Shown: positions 27,874 through 37,868, numbered from the stretch's first letter. The stretch is 64,000 nucleotides of DNA from Sporichthya brevicatena (GCF_039525035.1 NZ_BAAAHE010000026.1:62001-126000); one strand, 5' to 3'. Notes: generated by a model from the letters alone, not told the origin. Translations and numbers: made by a program.

Positions 27874-28589
27874 CGCAGCGTCAGAATTTCGACGGTCGCG
27901 CGTGTGTGCTCGTGGTCGACGACGACGCGACGCTGCGCCGGGCGCTCGGCATCAACCTGCGCACCCGGGGGTACGAGGTGCTCGACGCGGCCGACGGCGC
28001 GACCGCCCTCGCCGTCGCGGCCCGGCGGTCGCCGGACGTGGTGATCCTCGACCTCGGCCTCCCGGACCTCGACGGCGTCGAGGTGATCCACGGCCTCCGC
28101 GGCTGGTGCTCCGCGCCGATCGTCGTGCTGTCCGCCCGGGAGGACCAGGCGCAGAAGGTCGCAGCCCTCGACGCCGGGGCGGACGACTACGTCACCAAGC
28201 CGTTCGGCATGGACGAGCTGCTCGCCCGCATCCGGGTCGCTCTGCGCCGCGCCGTCGTGCCGACGGAGGAGAGCACACCGGTCGTCACCACCCCGGACTT
28301 CACCGTCGACCTCGCCGCCCGGCGGGTGACCACCGCGAGCGGCGAGGTCCGCCTGACCCCGACCGAATGGGCCCTGCTGGAGGTCCTGGTCCGGCACGCC
28401 GGCCGGCACGTCCCGTCCCGGACGCTGCTGCAGGAGGTCTGGGGTCCGGCGTACGGGACCGAGACCAACTACCTGCGCGTGTACGTCGCGCAGCTACGCC
28501 GCAAGCTCGAGCCGGACCCGGCCCGGCCGCGCTACCTCATCACCGACCCGGGGATGGGGTACCACTTCGTGCCCGCCGACCCGCGCTGA
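27870..28589 (+). CDS. KdpE-like OmpR-family response regulator
   Basis: 239 residues. The receiver domain has VLVVDDDATLR, the phospho-acceptor Asp61 in VVILDLGLPDLDG and the switch Lys in DYVTKPFG. The winged-helix OmpR/PhoB output domain follows from residue 135 (VRLTPTEWALLEVLVRHAG, ETNYLRVYVAQLRRKLE). The pattern is that of KdpE. Starting within the stop of the kinase gene, it is its obvious partner. No kdpFABC genes are in the window, so the two permeases upstream are the likely targets. Its last 50 bp overlap the tail of the convergent glycine-rich gene. Confidence 0.88.
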   Translation: MTQRQNFDGRACVLVVDDDATLRRALGINLRTRGYEVLDAADGATALAVAARRSPDVVILDLGLPDLDGVEVIHGLRGWCSAPIVVLSAREDQAQKVAALDAGADDYVTKPFGMDELLARIRVALRRAVVPTEESTPVVTTPDFTVDLAARRVTTASGEVRLTPTEWALLEVLVRHAGRHVPSRTLLQEVWGPAYGTETNYLRVYVAQLRRKLEPDPARPRYLITDPGMGYHFVPADPR

Positions 28590-29697
28590 CACGGCTCTTC
28601 GCTCCGCTCGTCGTCGCGCTGTCCCGGGTCTTCGTTGCCGGAAGAGTGAAGGAGATCGCGATCTCGCCCGGTCCGGAGACCGAGCCGGGCCCGATCTCGG
28701 CCTTGCTCAGCCGGACGCCGGGGCCCGCGCTGGCGACGAATCCGCTGCCGCCGCCCCCGCCGCCGCTGACCATGTGGAGGTCCGTGGCCGGGGCGATCGC
28801 GTCGGTCGGGACGCTCGTCCCGCCCCCGCCACCGCCGAAGAAGCCGCCCCCGCCACCGCCCCCGCCGCCGGGGGCACTGAGCGACGCCGCACCGAGACCA
28901 CCGACGCCCTGCTCTCCGTCGCCCGCGCCGGGACCGCCGGCGCCACCGTTGGTCACCAGGCCGCCGAGACCGCGGTTGGGCCCGCCGGAGCCCGGGTCGC
29001 CCTCGGGCCCGCCGCCGGCCCCGCCGGCACCACCGGGCGTCCCGCTGTACGTCCCGCCGCCACCACCGCCGCCGCCCGCCGCGAGCAGCGGCACCGCGAC
29101 CTGCGGGAGCGTGTTGTGTGCCATGACGAACGTCCCGCCGCCGCCACCGCCGCCACCGCCGCCGAACTGGTTGAACGGGTCGCAGACGTCGGTGCTCGGG
29201 TCGAGCTGCACGGTGCCGCCGGGCGCGCCGCCGTTCACCCCGCCGGCCCCGCCGGTGATGCCGTTCGCGGACGACCCCATCCCGCCGACGTAGAGGTCGA
29301 GCACCTGACCGGGCTCGACGTTGAGGACCGCCCGCGCCGTGCCGCCGAGACCGCCGAGGGCACCGGTCACGGAGCGGGCGCGGGGGAGGGACAGGGTGCC
29401 GTCGGTGCAGTCGCTCTGCTGGTCCGCGTCCCCGGGTCCGCCGGAACCACCGCGGGCACTGACGACGAGGTTGACCACGCCGGCGGGGACGGTGAAGACC
29501 GTCGCGATCGCCGAGGGTTGGGTGAACAGGCACTGGACGGCCCGGCCGCTCGTCGAGCACTCGGCGGGCAACGGCGCGCCGGGTACGGCACCGGCCGGGG
29601 GAGCGGTGGTGGTCACGAGGAGCGGTGCCAGCAGCGGACCGAGAATCCACGGCCGGCGTGGGCCGACGACCCTTCCCCGCATCACCCGCTGTGCCAT
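28540..29697 (-). CDS. Exported glycine-rich protein
   Basis: 385 residues. A signal peptide with a basic front (MAQRVMRGRVVGPRR) and hydrophobic core is cleaved near AVPGAPLP. A short beta-rich segment (residues about 60-80) precedes roughly 220 residues dominated by Gly, including repeated runs of 6-9 Gly separated by Ala, Thr, Ser or Asn, and a closing SGPGEIAISFTLPA strand. The layout resembles Pfam Gly_rich domains of secreted or surface proteins, not the PE_PGRS family (no PE domain). Four cysteines occur near the front. The ATG at 29697 has GGGGAGGA upstream, a strong ribosome site. The basic tail overlaps the end of the response regulator antisense. Function unknown. Confidence 0.72.
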   Translation of the reverse strand: MAQRVMRGRVVGPRRPWILGPLLAPLLVTTTAPPAGAVPGAPLPAECSTSGRAVQCLFTQPSAIATVFTVPAGVVNLVVSARGGSGGPGDADQQSDCTDGTLSLPRARSVTGALGGLGGTARAVLNVEPGQVLDLYVGGMGSSANGITGGAGGVNGGAPGGTVQLDPSTDVCDPFNQFGGGGGGGGGGTFVMAHNTLPQVAVPLLAAGGGGGGGGTYSGTPGGAGGAGGGPEGDPGSGGPNRGLGGLVTNGGAGGPGAGDGEQGVGGLGAASLSAPGGGGGGGGGFFGGGGGGTSVPTDAIAPATDLHMVSGGGGGGSGFVASAGPGVRLSKAEIGPGSVSGPGEIAISFTLPATKTRDSATTSGAKSRVSAGRRARSGTPSPGR

Positions 29698-29901
29698 GGC
29701 GATCCTCCCCGGTCCGGGCGTTCAAATTAGTCGAGACGTGCCCGTGGGATCAGGGTCCACACGAGCGATTCGCCACCAGGAAAAGGCATTTCCGGTTAAG
29801 AAGTCCGCACGGCGATCCAGCGGGGAAGTGAGATCGCGTCCGTGGTCGCGGTGTCGGCGATGCGTCGGCGGTGCGAGGGCTGCCGATACGCTCCCGGTCT
29901 C

Positions 29902-30585
29902 ATGGGTGTGCAGATCTCGCCGAGCATCCTCTCGGCCGACTTCTCCCGGCTGGCCGAGGAGTGCGACCGCGTCGCGGGAGCCGCGGACTGGCTCCACGTC
30001 GACGTCATGGACAACCACTTCGTGCCGAACCTGACGCTCGGGCTGCCGATCGTCGAGTCGTTGCTGAAACGCGTCAGCACGCCGGTCGACTGTCATCTGA
30101 TGATCGCCGACCCGGACCGGTGGGCCCCCGGGTACGCCGAGGCCGGCGCCGGCTCGGTGACCTTCCACGTCGAGGCCGCCCACGCCCCCATCCGCCTGGC
30201 TCGCGCGATCCGGGCCGCGGGCGCCCGGGCCGGGATGGCGCTCAAGCCCGCCACCGACGTCGAGGGGTACGCGGACCTGCTGCCCGAGATCGACATGCTC
30301 CTGATCATGACCGTCGAGCCCGGCTTCGGCGGCCAGGCGTTCCTCGACGTCGTCCTGCCGAAGATCCGCCGGGCCCGCGAGCTCATCGCGGGCCGCGCCC
30401 TCGACCTGTGGCTGCAGGTCGACGGCGGCGTCTCGGCCGGCACGATCGAACGGTGCGCCGAGGCCGGCGCGGACGTCTTCGTCGCCGGGTCCGCCGTGTA
30501 CGGCGCGGACGACCCGGCCGAGGCCGTGCGCCGCCTGCGGGCCCAGGCCGAGGCGGCCACCGCGGCCGCGCCCTGGGCGAAGTAG
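29902..30585 (+). CDS. rpe: Ribulose-phosphate 3-epimerase
   Basis: 227 residues; interconverts ribulose-5-phosphate and xylulose-5-phosphate, feeding the pentose pathway. TIM-barrel motifs are [13 protein letters not shown] at the start, [15 protein letters not shown] (metal His and Asp), [20 protein letters not shown] (metal Asp replaced by the usual family segment) and QVDGGVS near the phosphate site. ATG at 29902 gives the standard N-terminus [10 protein letters not shown]; upstream in-frame codons give non-family sequence. It leads the riboflavin genes, 5 bp before ribD, and supplies ribulose-5-phosphate, a riboflavin precursor, from the same transcript. Confidence 0.95.
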   Translation: MGVQISPSILSADFSRLAEECDRVAGAADWLHVDVMDNHFVPNLTLGLPIVESLLKRVSTPVDCHLMIADPDRWAPGYAEAGAGSVTFHVEAAHAPIRLARAIRAAGARAGMALKPATDVEGYADLLPEIDMLLIMTVEPGFGGQAFLDVVLPKIRRARELIAGRALDLWLQVDGGVSAGTIERCAEAGADVFVAGSAVYGADDPAEAVRRLRAQAEAATAAAPWAK

Positions 30586-30590
30586 GACCG

Positions 30591-31721
30591 ATGGCGTCCC
30601 AGGCCGAGTACGCGGCGATGCGCCGTGCCCTGGCCCTCGCCGGTCGCGGGCTCGGCACGACCAGTCCCAATCCGGTCGTCGGAGCCGTGGTGCTCGACAT
30701 CGTCGGCACCGTGGTCGGCGAGGGCTTCCACGTGAAGGCCGGCGGTCCGCACGCCGAGGTCCTCGCGCTGGCCGCCGCCGGGCCGCGGGCCCAGAACGGC
30801 ACCTGCGTCGTCACGCTCGAGCCCTGCAACCACACCGGCCGGACGCCGCCGTGCGTCCAGGCCCTGCTCGACGCCGGCATCGCCCGCGTCGTCGTCGCCG
30901 TGCGGGACCCGTTCGGACCGGCGGCCGGGGGAGTCGAGGCCCTGCGCGCGGCCGGGCTCGAGGTCGAGGTCGGTGTCCTCGCGGCCGAGGCCGAGCGGGT
31001 CAACGAGGCCTGGCTGACCTCGGTCCGCACCGGCCGGCCGTTCGTCACCTGGAAGTACGCCGCGAGCCTCGACGGTCGCTCCGCCGCCGTCGACGGCACC
31101 AGCCAGTGGATCACCGGCCCCGCGGCCCGTGCCGACGTCCACCGGCTCCGCGCCGAGTGCGACGCCGTGATCGTCGGCTCCGGGACCGTCCTCGCCGACG
31201 ACCCCGCCCTCACCGTCCGCGACGCCCCGGTCCGCCACGGCCAACCGCTGCGGGTGGTCCTCGACTCCGGCCTGCGCACCCCGCCGACCGCACGCGTCCT
31301 CGACGACACGGCCCCGACCCTGATCTTCAAGGCCCCGGGGGCGGTGGACGGCGACCCGCGCCTCTACGAGGGCGCCAAGATCGTGACGGTCCCTCAGGCC
31401 GCGGACGGCACCGGTGTCGACCTGCACGCCGTCCTGGCCGAGCTGCACTCCCGCCAGGTGGTCTCCGTGCTGCTCGAGGGCGGCCCGCGCCTCGCCGGGT
31501 CGTTCCTGGCGGCCGGTCTGGTCGACCGGGTGGTCGGCTACGTCGCCCCGGTGCTGATCGGCGGCGACGGGCTCCCCGCCCTCGCCGGTCCCGGCGCCCC
31601 GACGATCGAGGCCGCCCGCCGATTCCGACTCGACGAGATCACCCCGGTCGGCCCGGACGTTCGCCTCGTGGCCCGACCGGTGGTCCCGAGCGCGCCCCGC
31701 GAACCGGCAGTGGAGAATTGA
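30591..31721 (+). CDS. ribD: Riboflavin biosynthesis deaminase/reductase RibD
   Basis: 376 residues with two catalytic domains. The N-terminal deaminase has the zinc site GGPHAEVLAL (HAE, near residue 52) and EPCNHTGRTPPC (PCxxxGxxPPC, near residue 79). The reductase begins near residue 150 (FVTWKYAASLDGRSA) and includes SQWITG and VLLEGGPRLAGSF, the NADPH fold. It performs steps 2 and 3 of riboflavin synthesis. ATG start 5 bp after rpe with TAGGA upstream; ribE follows 3 bp downstream. No FMN riboswitch is possible in such a short gap. Confidence 0.96.
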   Translation: MASQAEYAAMRRALALAGRGLGTTSPNPVVGAVVLDIVGTVVGEGFHVKAGGPHAEVLALAAAGPRAQNGTCVVTLEPCNHTGRTPPCVQALLDAGIARVVVAVRDPFGPAAGGVEALRAAGLEVEVGVLAAEAERVNEAWLTSVRTGRPFVTWKYAASLDGRSAAVDGTSQWITGPAARADVHRLRAECDAVIVGSGTVLADDPALTVRDAPVRHGQPLRVVLDSGLRTPPTARVLDDTAPTLIFKAPGAVDGDPRLYEGAKIVTVPQAADGTGVDLHAVLAELHSRQVVSVLLEGGPRLAGSFLAAGLVDRVVGYVAPVLIGGDGLPALAGPGAPTIEAARRFRLDEITPVGPDVRLVARPVVPSAPREPAVEN

Positions 31722-31724
31722 GCG

Positions 31725-32368
31725 ATGTTCACGGGCATCGTCGAGGAACTCGGTGAGGTTCTCGGCCTCGAAAACTTGAGCGAGGACGCGGCGCGGCTGA
31801 CGCTGCGCGGCCCGCTGGTCTGCGGCGACGCCCGGCACGGGGACTCCATCGCGGTCAACGGCGTCTGCCTGACGGTCGTCGACGTCGTCGACGGCGCGTT
31901 CACCGCCGACGTCATGAAGGAGACCCTCGACCGGTCCGCGCTGGGCGGCCTGGGCCCGGGCTCGCCGGTGAACCTGGAGCGGGCGGTCACGATGGCGACC
32001 CGGCTCGGCGGCCACCTCGTCCAGGGCCACGTGGACGGCGTCGGTCAGGTCCTGTCCCGTACGCCGGCCGAGCACTGGGAGCTGGTCGAGATCAGCCTTC
32101 CGGCCGCGCTGGAGCGCTACGTCGTGGAGAAGGGCTCGATCGCGGTCGACGGGGTCTCGCTGACCGTGGCCGCCCTCGGCCCGGGCTCGTTCACCGTCAG
32201 CCTGATCCCCACCACCCTGGGGGCGACTACGCTGGGCCGACGAGCGCCCGGCGACCAGGTCAATCTCGAGGTCGACGTGCTCGCCAAGCACGTCGAGCGG
32301 TTGCTCCACCTCGACCAGGCGGTCGAGGACCGGGTCGACGGCACGGTTTCTGGACGCGGAGGTGACCG

Positions 32369-32372
<4 letters not shown>
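31725..32372 (+). CDS. ribE: Riboflavin synthase alpha chain
   Basis: 215 residues made of two similar lumazine-binding barrels. Each starts with the family signature: [12 protein letters not shown] at residue 1 and [14 protein letters not shown] near residue 93; the repeats also share NGVCLTV and DGVSLTV. It makes riboflavin by dismutation of 6,7-dimethyl-8-ribityllumazine, the product of RibH downstream. ATG start 3 bp after ribD. Its stop lies over the ATG of ribBA (4-bp overlap), so the two are translated together. Confidence 0.95.
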
Positions 32373-33676
<1,304 letters not shown>

Positions 33677-33686
33677 GCGAGTCGGC

Positions 33687-34172
33687 ATGAGCGGAGCAGG
33701 AGCACCCAAGCTCGACCCGACCGAGCTCGGCGACGTCGCCGGCCTGCGGGTCGCGATCGTGGCCGCGCAGTGGCACGCCGAGGTGATCGACGGCCTGCTC
33801 GACGGCACCCACCGTGCCCTCAAGGAGGCCGGTCTGGAGGCAACGACGCTGCTGCGCGTCCCGGGCGCCTTCGAGCTGCCGGTGGCGGCGCGCCGCCTCG
33901 CGGCCACTCACGACGCGGTCGTGGCCCTCGGGGTCGTGGTTCGCGGTGGCACCCCGCACTTCGAGTACGTCTGCCAGGCGGCGACTCTGGGCCTCACCCA
34001 GGTCGCCGTCGAGACCGGCGTGCCGATCGGTTTCGGGCTCCTGACCACGGACAACGACGAGCAGGCCTTCGCCCGCAGCGGTCTGCCGGGCTCGTCCGAG
34101 GACAAGGGTTACGAGGCCGCCCAGGCGGCCGTGCAGACCGCGGCGGCGCTGCGCGCCCACCCGCTCCCGTAG
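33687..34172 (+). CDS. ribH: 6,7-dimethyl-8-ribityllumazine synthase
   Basis: 161 residues. Family features are [19 protein letters not shown] at residue 22, [15 protein letters not shown] near residue 54 (ribityl binding), [16 protein letters not shown] near residue 80 (catalytic-loop His) and [15 protein letters not shown]. It condenses the pyrimidine from RibD with the butanone phosphate from RibBA; the subunit builds pentamers or icosahedral shells. ATG start 10 bp after ribBA, ending the riboflavin cluster 11 bp before hisE. Confidence 0.96.
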   Translation: MSGAGAPKLDPTELGDVAGLRVAIVAAQWHAEVIDGLLDGTHRALKEAGLEATTLLRVPGAFELPVAARRLAATHDAVVALGVVVRGGTPHFEYVCQAATLGLTQVAVETGVPIGFGLLTTDNDEQAFARSGLPGSSEDKGYEAAQAAVQTAAALRAHPLP

Positions 34173-34183
34173 CCTGTTCCCCC

Positions 34184-34447
34184 GTGAAGACGTTCGAGGG
34201 GCTGTTCGCAGAGCTCACCGCGAAGGCCGCCCAGGGTGACCCCGCGTCAGGGACGGTGCAGGCCCTGGAGCGTGGCGTGCACTTCATCGGCAAGAAGGTC
34301 GTCGAGGAGGCCGCCGAGTCCTGGATGGCCGCCGAGCACGAGGGTGCCGACCGCGCCGCCGAGGAGATCTCGCAGCTGCTCTACCACGTCCAGGTGCTGA
34401 TGTTGGCCACGGGCCTGTCGCTGGACGACGTATACGCTCATCTGTGA
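34184..34447 (+). CDS. hisE: Phosphoribosyl-ATP pyrophosphatase
   Basis: 87 residues, a MazG-like all-alpha hydrolase for step 2 of histidine synthesis. The metal-binding helix [18 protein letters not shown] near residue 36 and [15 protein letters not shown] near residue 60 are diagnostic. GTG start at 34184, 11 bp after ribH. hisG normally follows directly; here a palindrome (34453-34481) lies in the 75-bp gap. Histidine genes follow riboflavin genes in this order in many actinobacteria. Confidence 0.95.
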   Translation: MKTFEGLFAELTAKAAQGDPASGTVQALERGVHFIGKKVVEEAAESWMAAEHEGADRAAEEISQLLYHVQVLMLATGLSLDDVYAHL

Positions 34448-34452
34448 GCGCC

Positions 34453-34481
34453 GTAAGAAAAGGGTGTCACCCTTTTCTTAC
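34453..34481. repeat. 29-bp palindrome between hisE and hisG, family B
   Basis: GTAAGAAAAGGGTG (34453-34466) and CACCCTTTTCTTAC (34468-34481) pair perfectly around a single T. It shares the core AAAGGGTGTCACCC with the elements at 15346-15417 and 54085-54124. The right arm ends in a T-rich stretch, so an RNA hairpin here could cause partial termination between hisE and hisG. It starts 5 bp after the hisE stop. Confidence 0.75.
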
Positions 34482-34522
34482 ATCGCCCCCGTCGTTCGAT
34501 CCCCGGAAAGGGGCCGTTTCCC

Positions 34523-35371
34523 ATGCTCCGCGTCGCCGTGCCGAACAAGGGCTCGCTGTCCGAGCCCGCGGCCGCCATGCTGCGCGAGGCCGGTTACCGG
34601 CAGCGCGGCGACGGCCGTGAGCTGGTCCTCCAGGACCCGGACAACGGCGTCGAGTTCTTCTTCCTCCGTCCGCGGGACATCGCGGTCTACGTCGGTTCCG
34701 GCCGCCTGGACGTCGGGATCACCGGCCGTGACCTGCTGCTCGACTCCGGCGCCCCCGCCGAGGAGGTCCTCGAGCTCGGCTTCGGCGGGTCGACCTTCCG
34801 CTTCGCGGCGCTGCCCGGCACCGCCGACGCCGGCGTCAGCGCCCTCGGCGGCCTGCGCGTGGCGACCTCGTTCCCGGGCCTGGTGGCCAAGCACCTCGCC
34901 GAGGCCGGCGTCAGCGCCGAAGTGATCCGCCTCGACGGCGCCGTCGAGACCTCGATCCAGCTCGGGGTCGCGGACGTCATCGCCGACGTCGTCGAGACCG
35001 GCACCACGCTGCGCCAGGCGGGCCTGGTCGTCGTCGGGGACCCGATCCTGCGCTCGGAGGCGGTGCTCGTCCGCCGGATCGGCGCCGGCGCCGAGGCGGG
35101 CTACGAGCAGCTGGTGCGCCGCCTGCAGGGCGTCCTCGTCGCCCGCCGCTACGTGCTGATGGACTACGACTGCCCGGTGGAGGCGGTCGAGGCCGCGGTC
35201 GCGATCACCCCCGGCTTCGAGTCGCCCACCGTGTCGCCGCTGCGCGACAAGGCCTGGGTCGCGGTGCGCGCCATGGTTCCCAAGCGCGACGCCCAGCGGC
35301 TGATGGACGACCTCTGGGAGGTCGGCGCGCGCGCCATCCTCGTGACGGACATCCACGCCTGCCGACTCTGA
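34523..35371 (+). CDS. hisG: ATP phosphoribosyltransferase, long form
   Basis: 282 residues; catalyses the first, committed step of histidine synthesis and is feedback-inhibited by histidine. The catalytic domain begins [19 protein letters not shown] and contains [16 protein letters not shown] and the PRPP loop [16 protein letters not shown] near residue 155. The C-terminal regulatory ACT-like domain is present (about residue 210 onward, [19 protein letters not shown]), so this is the long type that needs no HisZ. ATG start; a GAAAGGGG stretch lies about 11 nt upstream. Confidence 0.96.
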   Translation: MLRVAVPNKGSLSEPAAAMLREAGYRQRGDGRELVLQDPDNGVEFFFLRPRDIAVYVGSGRLDVGITGRDLLLDSGAPAEEVLELGFGGSTFRFAALPGTADAGVSALGGLRVATSFPGLVAKHLAEAGVSAEVIRLDGAVETSIQLGVADVIADVVETGTTLRQAGLVVVGDPILRSEAVLVRRIGAGAEAGYEQLVRRLQGVLVARRYVLMDYDCPVEAVEAAVAITPGFESPTVSPLRDKAWVAVRAMVPKRDAQRLMDDLWEVGARAILVTDIHACRL

Positions 35372-35402
35372 CTTCGCGTCAGATCTTTTCGGGTTCCTGT
35401 CG

Positions 35403-35867
35403 ATGAGCACACCGTTGCCGCACACCTGGCGGCCCCGCAAGACACGCGTCTGGTGCTACGCGATCGCGGCGTTCATGCTCGTCGTCCTCGCCGTCATCGC
35501 GGTGATCCTGCCCGACGACGGGGCCCGCGCCTGGAACCTGCCGTCCCGCATCGGAGTCTTCGCGGTCGGGGTGGGGCTGGCTGCGTTCCTGCACCGGCAC
35601 GCGAACGTGCGCATCCTCGCCACCGACGCGGGCCTGGAGGTCGTCAACCTCTTCCGCCGGCACCAGCTCGCCTGGGGCGAGGTGCTCGGCGTCCGGCTGC
35701 ACCGCGGCGACCCGTGGGTGTACCTCGACCTCGCGAACGGCGAGACGATCGCCGCGATGGGCATCCAGAACTCCGACGGCCCCGCCGCCCCCGCGGCCGC
35801 GCGGGCCCTCGCGGAACTGGTGCACGAACGCTCCGGCGAGACCGGGGCGTCGTCCCCGCCGCGCTAA
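35403..35867 (+). CDS. PH-domain membrane protein
   Basis: 154 residues. Two membrane helices at about residues 19-38 and 47-64 are followed by a small beta-rich domain (ILATDAGLEVVNLFRRHQLA, then WGEVLGVRL and YLDLANGETIAAMGIQ), the pattern of bacterial PH-like (bPH2/PH_6) domains. These proteins are common next to hisG in actinobacteria; no role is established. ATG at 35403, 31 bp after hisG. The tail is Pro/Ser-rich and non-conserved. Confidence 0.8.
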   Translation: MSTPLPHTWRPRKTRVWCYAIAAFMLVVLAVIAVILPDDGARAWNLPSRIGVFAVGVGLAAFLHRHANVRILATDAGLEVVNLFRRHQLAWGEVLGVRLHRGDPWVYLDLANGETIAAMGIQNSDGPAAPAAARALAELVHERSGETGASSPPR

Positions 35868-35876
35868 TCTCGCGCG

Positions 35877-36572
35877 GTGCAGCGCTCCATCCCTGACCCC
35901 GGATTCGCCGGCGACGACGGCTCCGCCGACCCGACGCTGGCCGTGGCCCTCTCCGCCTGGGCGGCCGGGGGTCCGCCCGGCCCCGTCTACGCGGCGCTCG
36001 TCGGCGGTCGCGTGATGGTCCCCGTCGTCGCCCGCGCGGTAAACGTCGACGTGATCACCGGGGCGGACAAGGAGACCGACATGATGCTGGTCACCATCCA
36101 GGGGGAGGACGGGCGCACCGCGCTCCCGGCGTTCACCAGCCTCGCCGCCCTCGTGGACTGGAACCCCGAGGCGCGCCCGGTCCCCGTCGCCGCCACCACG
36201 GCCTGCCTGTCGACCGTCGCCGAGCAGGGCGACCTGCTGGTGCTCGACCCCGGCGGCCCGGTGACGTTCCCGGTCGAGGGTCCCGCCCTGCGCGCGATCG
36301 CCCAGGGCCGCGTGCCCGTCCCGCCGCTGGAGGACCCCGAGGTCACAGCCGCCGTGGCGGCCGTCGTCGGCGCCGAACCCGCGGTGACGCGGTTCCGCCT
36401 CGCCCCGTCCGCGAGCGCCGACGCCGTGCTCGTCTTCGCGGTGACCGCGGGTACCGACCCGGTCACCGTCGCCCAGGGTCTGGCCGGTGCCCTCGCCGAG
36501 CACCCGATCCTGCGCGAGCGGCTCGACCTCGGCCTGGAACTCGCCCTCGCGGCGCCAGGACGGGACCAGTGA
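35877..36572 (+). CDS. SseB-like domain protein
   Basis: 231 residues, no signal or membrane segment. The SseB N-terminal-like fold is suggested by LAVALSAWAAGGPPGPVYAA, MVPVVARAVNV, MMLVTIQGEDGRTALPAFTS and the repeated beta-alpha pattern after it. Actinobacterial members lie between hisG and infC with no known biochemical role. GTG start at 35877 (MQRSIPDPGFAGDDG is the typical front). It ends 257 bp before infC, in the region that carries the infC leader. Confidence 0.78.
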   Translation: MQRSIPDPGFAGDDGSADPTLAVALSAWAAGGPPGPVYAALVGGRVMVPVVARAVNVDVITGADKETDMMLVTIQGEDGRTALPAFTSLAALVDWNPEARPVPVAATTACLSTVAEQGDLLVLDPGGPVTFPVEGPALRAIAQGRVPVPPLEDPEVTAAVAAVVGAEPAVTRFRLAPSASADAVLVFAVTAGTDPVTVAQGLAGALAEHPILRERLDLGLELALAAPGRDQ

Positions 36573-36828
36573 TCGCGCAGTGCTAGGCTGACCTCGACCC
36601 ACCGGTCCTGTTTCGGCAGGTCCGGAGCACAAGTGGAGCCCGACTCCCACCCGCATCGACCGCCTCAGGTCGTCGGGTCCCGGTCAGAACAGCCCTTCGG
36701 GGCTGTTTGCGCACGATCCCGCTCCAACGGGGACGTGTGCCGGGTCGTCGGCTTCCGCGAGTGCGCGGAAGCCTTTTTTGTGCCTTTCGCCCCGGGTCGC
36801 AGACGAGAAGTTTTTCCGAGGAGGCACT
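36573..36828 (+). promoter_or_regulatory. 5' leader of infC-rpmI-rplT with attenuator-like hairpins
   Basis: A 256-bp non-coding stretch with two hairpins ahead of infC. The first, AACAGCCC-TTCG-GGGCTGTT (36688-36707), has a stable UUCG loop. The second (36750-36779) is a classic intrinsic terminator. A leader terminator before infC is expected for autoregulation of this operon by ribosomal protein L20 or by transcription attenuation, as known in other bacteria; which applies here cannot be told from sequence. A TAGGCT box near 36584 could be a -10 element, without a clear -35. Confidence 0.6.
36750..36779 (+). terminator. Intrinsic terminator (attenuator) 50 bp before infC
   Basis: GGCTTCCGCG (36750-36759), loop AGTG and CGCGGAAGCC (36764-36773) form a perfect 10-bp stem, followed directly by six T. 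It lies inside the infC leader and not after a gene, so it probably acts as a conditional attenuator. A UUCG hairpin lies 42 bp upstream. Confidence 0.85.
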
Positions 36829-37455
36829 ATCAGCGCAGAGCCGCGCATCAACGACCGGATCCGCGTGCCGGAGGTCCGGCTGGTCGGCCCCAACGGCGAG
36901 CAGGTCGGCATTGTGCCGATCCAGAAGGCCATGGAGCTGGCCCGCGAGGCTGATCTCGACCTGGTCGAGGTCGCCCCGATGGCCCGACCGCCCGTCGCCA
37001 AGCTCATGGACTACGGCAAGTTCAAGTACGAGTCCGCCATGAAGGCACGCGAGGCCCGGCGCAACCAGGCGCAGACCATCGTCAAGGAGATGAAGCTGCG
37101 CCCGAAGATCGACCCCCACGACTACGAGACCAAGAAGGGCCATGTCGTCCGGTTCCTCAAGGCCGGCGACAAGGTCAAGATCACGATCATGTTCCGCGGA
37201 CGCGAGCAGTCGCGGCCGGAGCTCGGTTACCGCCTCCTGCAGCGCCTGGCGGAGGACGTGACGGAGCTCGGCTTCGTCGAGTTCGCGCCGCGGCAGGACG
37301 GCCGCAACATGATCATGGTTCTGGCCCCGACGAAGAAGAAGTCCGAGGCGATGGCCGAGGCTCGTGCCGAGCGCGCGGCGAAGAAGGACCGCGACGGCGA
37401 GTCCGATGCGCCGGAGGCGACCGAGACCGAGGTGGACACCGCTCCGGCGGAGTGA
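36829..37455 (+). CDS. infC: Translation initiation factor IF-3
   Basis: 208 residues. The N-terminal domain has [16 protein letters not shown] and [20 protein letters not shown]; the linker [19 protein letters not shown] and the C-terminal domain with [19 protein letters not shown] follow. I place the start at ATC (36829), giving [16 protein letters not shown] lies 4 nt upstream, and there is no ATG, GTG or TTG at the conserved N-terminus. Rare start codons are known for infC and let IF-3 control its own synthesis. An upstream GTG at 36778 is in frame but lies in the terminator tail. The last 45 residues are a charged tail rich in Lys then Glu/Asp. Confidence 0.93.
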   Translation: MSAEPRINDRIRVPEVRLVGPNGEQVGIVPIQKAMELAREADLDLVEVAPMARPPVAKLMDYGKFKYESAMKAREARRNQAQTIVKEMKLRPKIDPHDYETKKGHVVRFLKAGDKVKITIMFRGREQSRPELGYRLLQRLAEDVTELGFVEFAPRQDGRNMIMVLAPTKKKSEAMAEARAERAAKKDRDGESDAPEATETEVDTAPAE

Positions 37456-37568
37456 GACGCCACCGGCAGCACGCGGGTCGGACCCGTTCCGACCCGCGTC
37501 CCGCACGACCCGCCCGGCCGGGCATCCTGCCTGGCTGAGTACGGCTGAGATCGAGGAGAGACGGCACC

Positions 37569-37763
37569 ATGCCGAAGGTCAAGACGCACAGCGGCGCGAG
37601 CAAGCGCTTCAAGATCACCGGGACCGGCAAGGTCATGCGCGAGCGTGCGAACCGCCGTCACCTGTTCGAGTACAAGTCCTCGCGGCGCACCCGTCGCCTC
37701 GCGATGGAGGCCGAGATGGTCTCCGGCGACGCCAAGCGCATCAAGAAGATGCTCAAGAAGTAG
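37569..37763 (+). CDS. rpmI: 50S ribosomal protein L35
   Basis: 64 residues, strongly basic: [20 protein letters not shown] opens the protein and [13 protein letters not shown] lies in the middle, both typical of bL35. ATG at 37569 with GAGGAGAG upstream. It is the second gene of infC-rpmI-rplT, 113 bp after infC and 105 bp before rplT. Both gaps are longer than usual for this operon, and I see no hairpin in them with a clear T-run. Confidence 0.97.
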   Translation: MPKVKTHSGASKRFKITGTGKVMRERANRRHLFEYKSSRRTRRLAMEAEMVSGDAKRIKKMLKK

Positions 37764-37868
37764 CGCCCCGCGCACTTCGGCATCCCCGCGAGACGTACTC
37801 GCACCCTCGACCCCACCGACCCGGGACTGCGCCCCGCAGGCAGTCCCTCGCATGAGGAGTAATTCGAC

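Noticed and set aside
28540-29697. PE_PGRS protein
   Set aside because: No PE domain at the N-terminus; a cleavable signal peptide is present and the Gly runs differ from the GGA-GGN repeats.
29698-29901. FMN riboswitch before rpe/ribD
   Set aside because: The 204-bp gap lacks the conserved RFN helices; ribD itself starts 5 bp after rpe.
36778-36828. GTG at 36778 as the infC start
   Set aside because: It lies in the T-run of the attenuator, has no ribosome site and adds residues not found in IF-3; the ATC with GAGGAGG upstream fits better.
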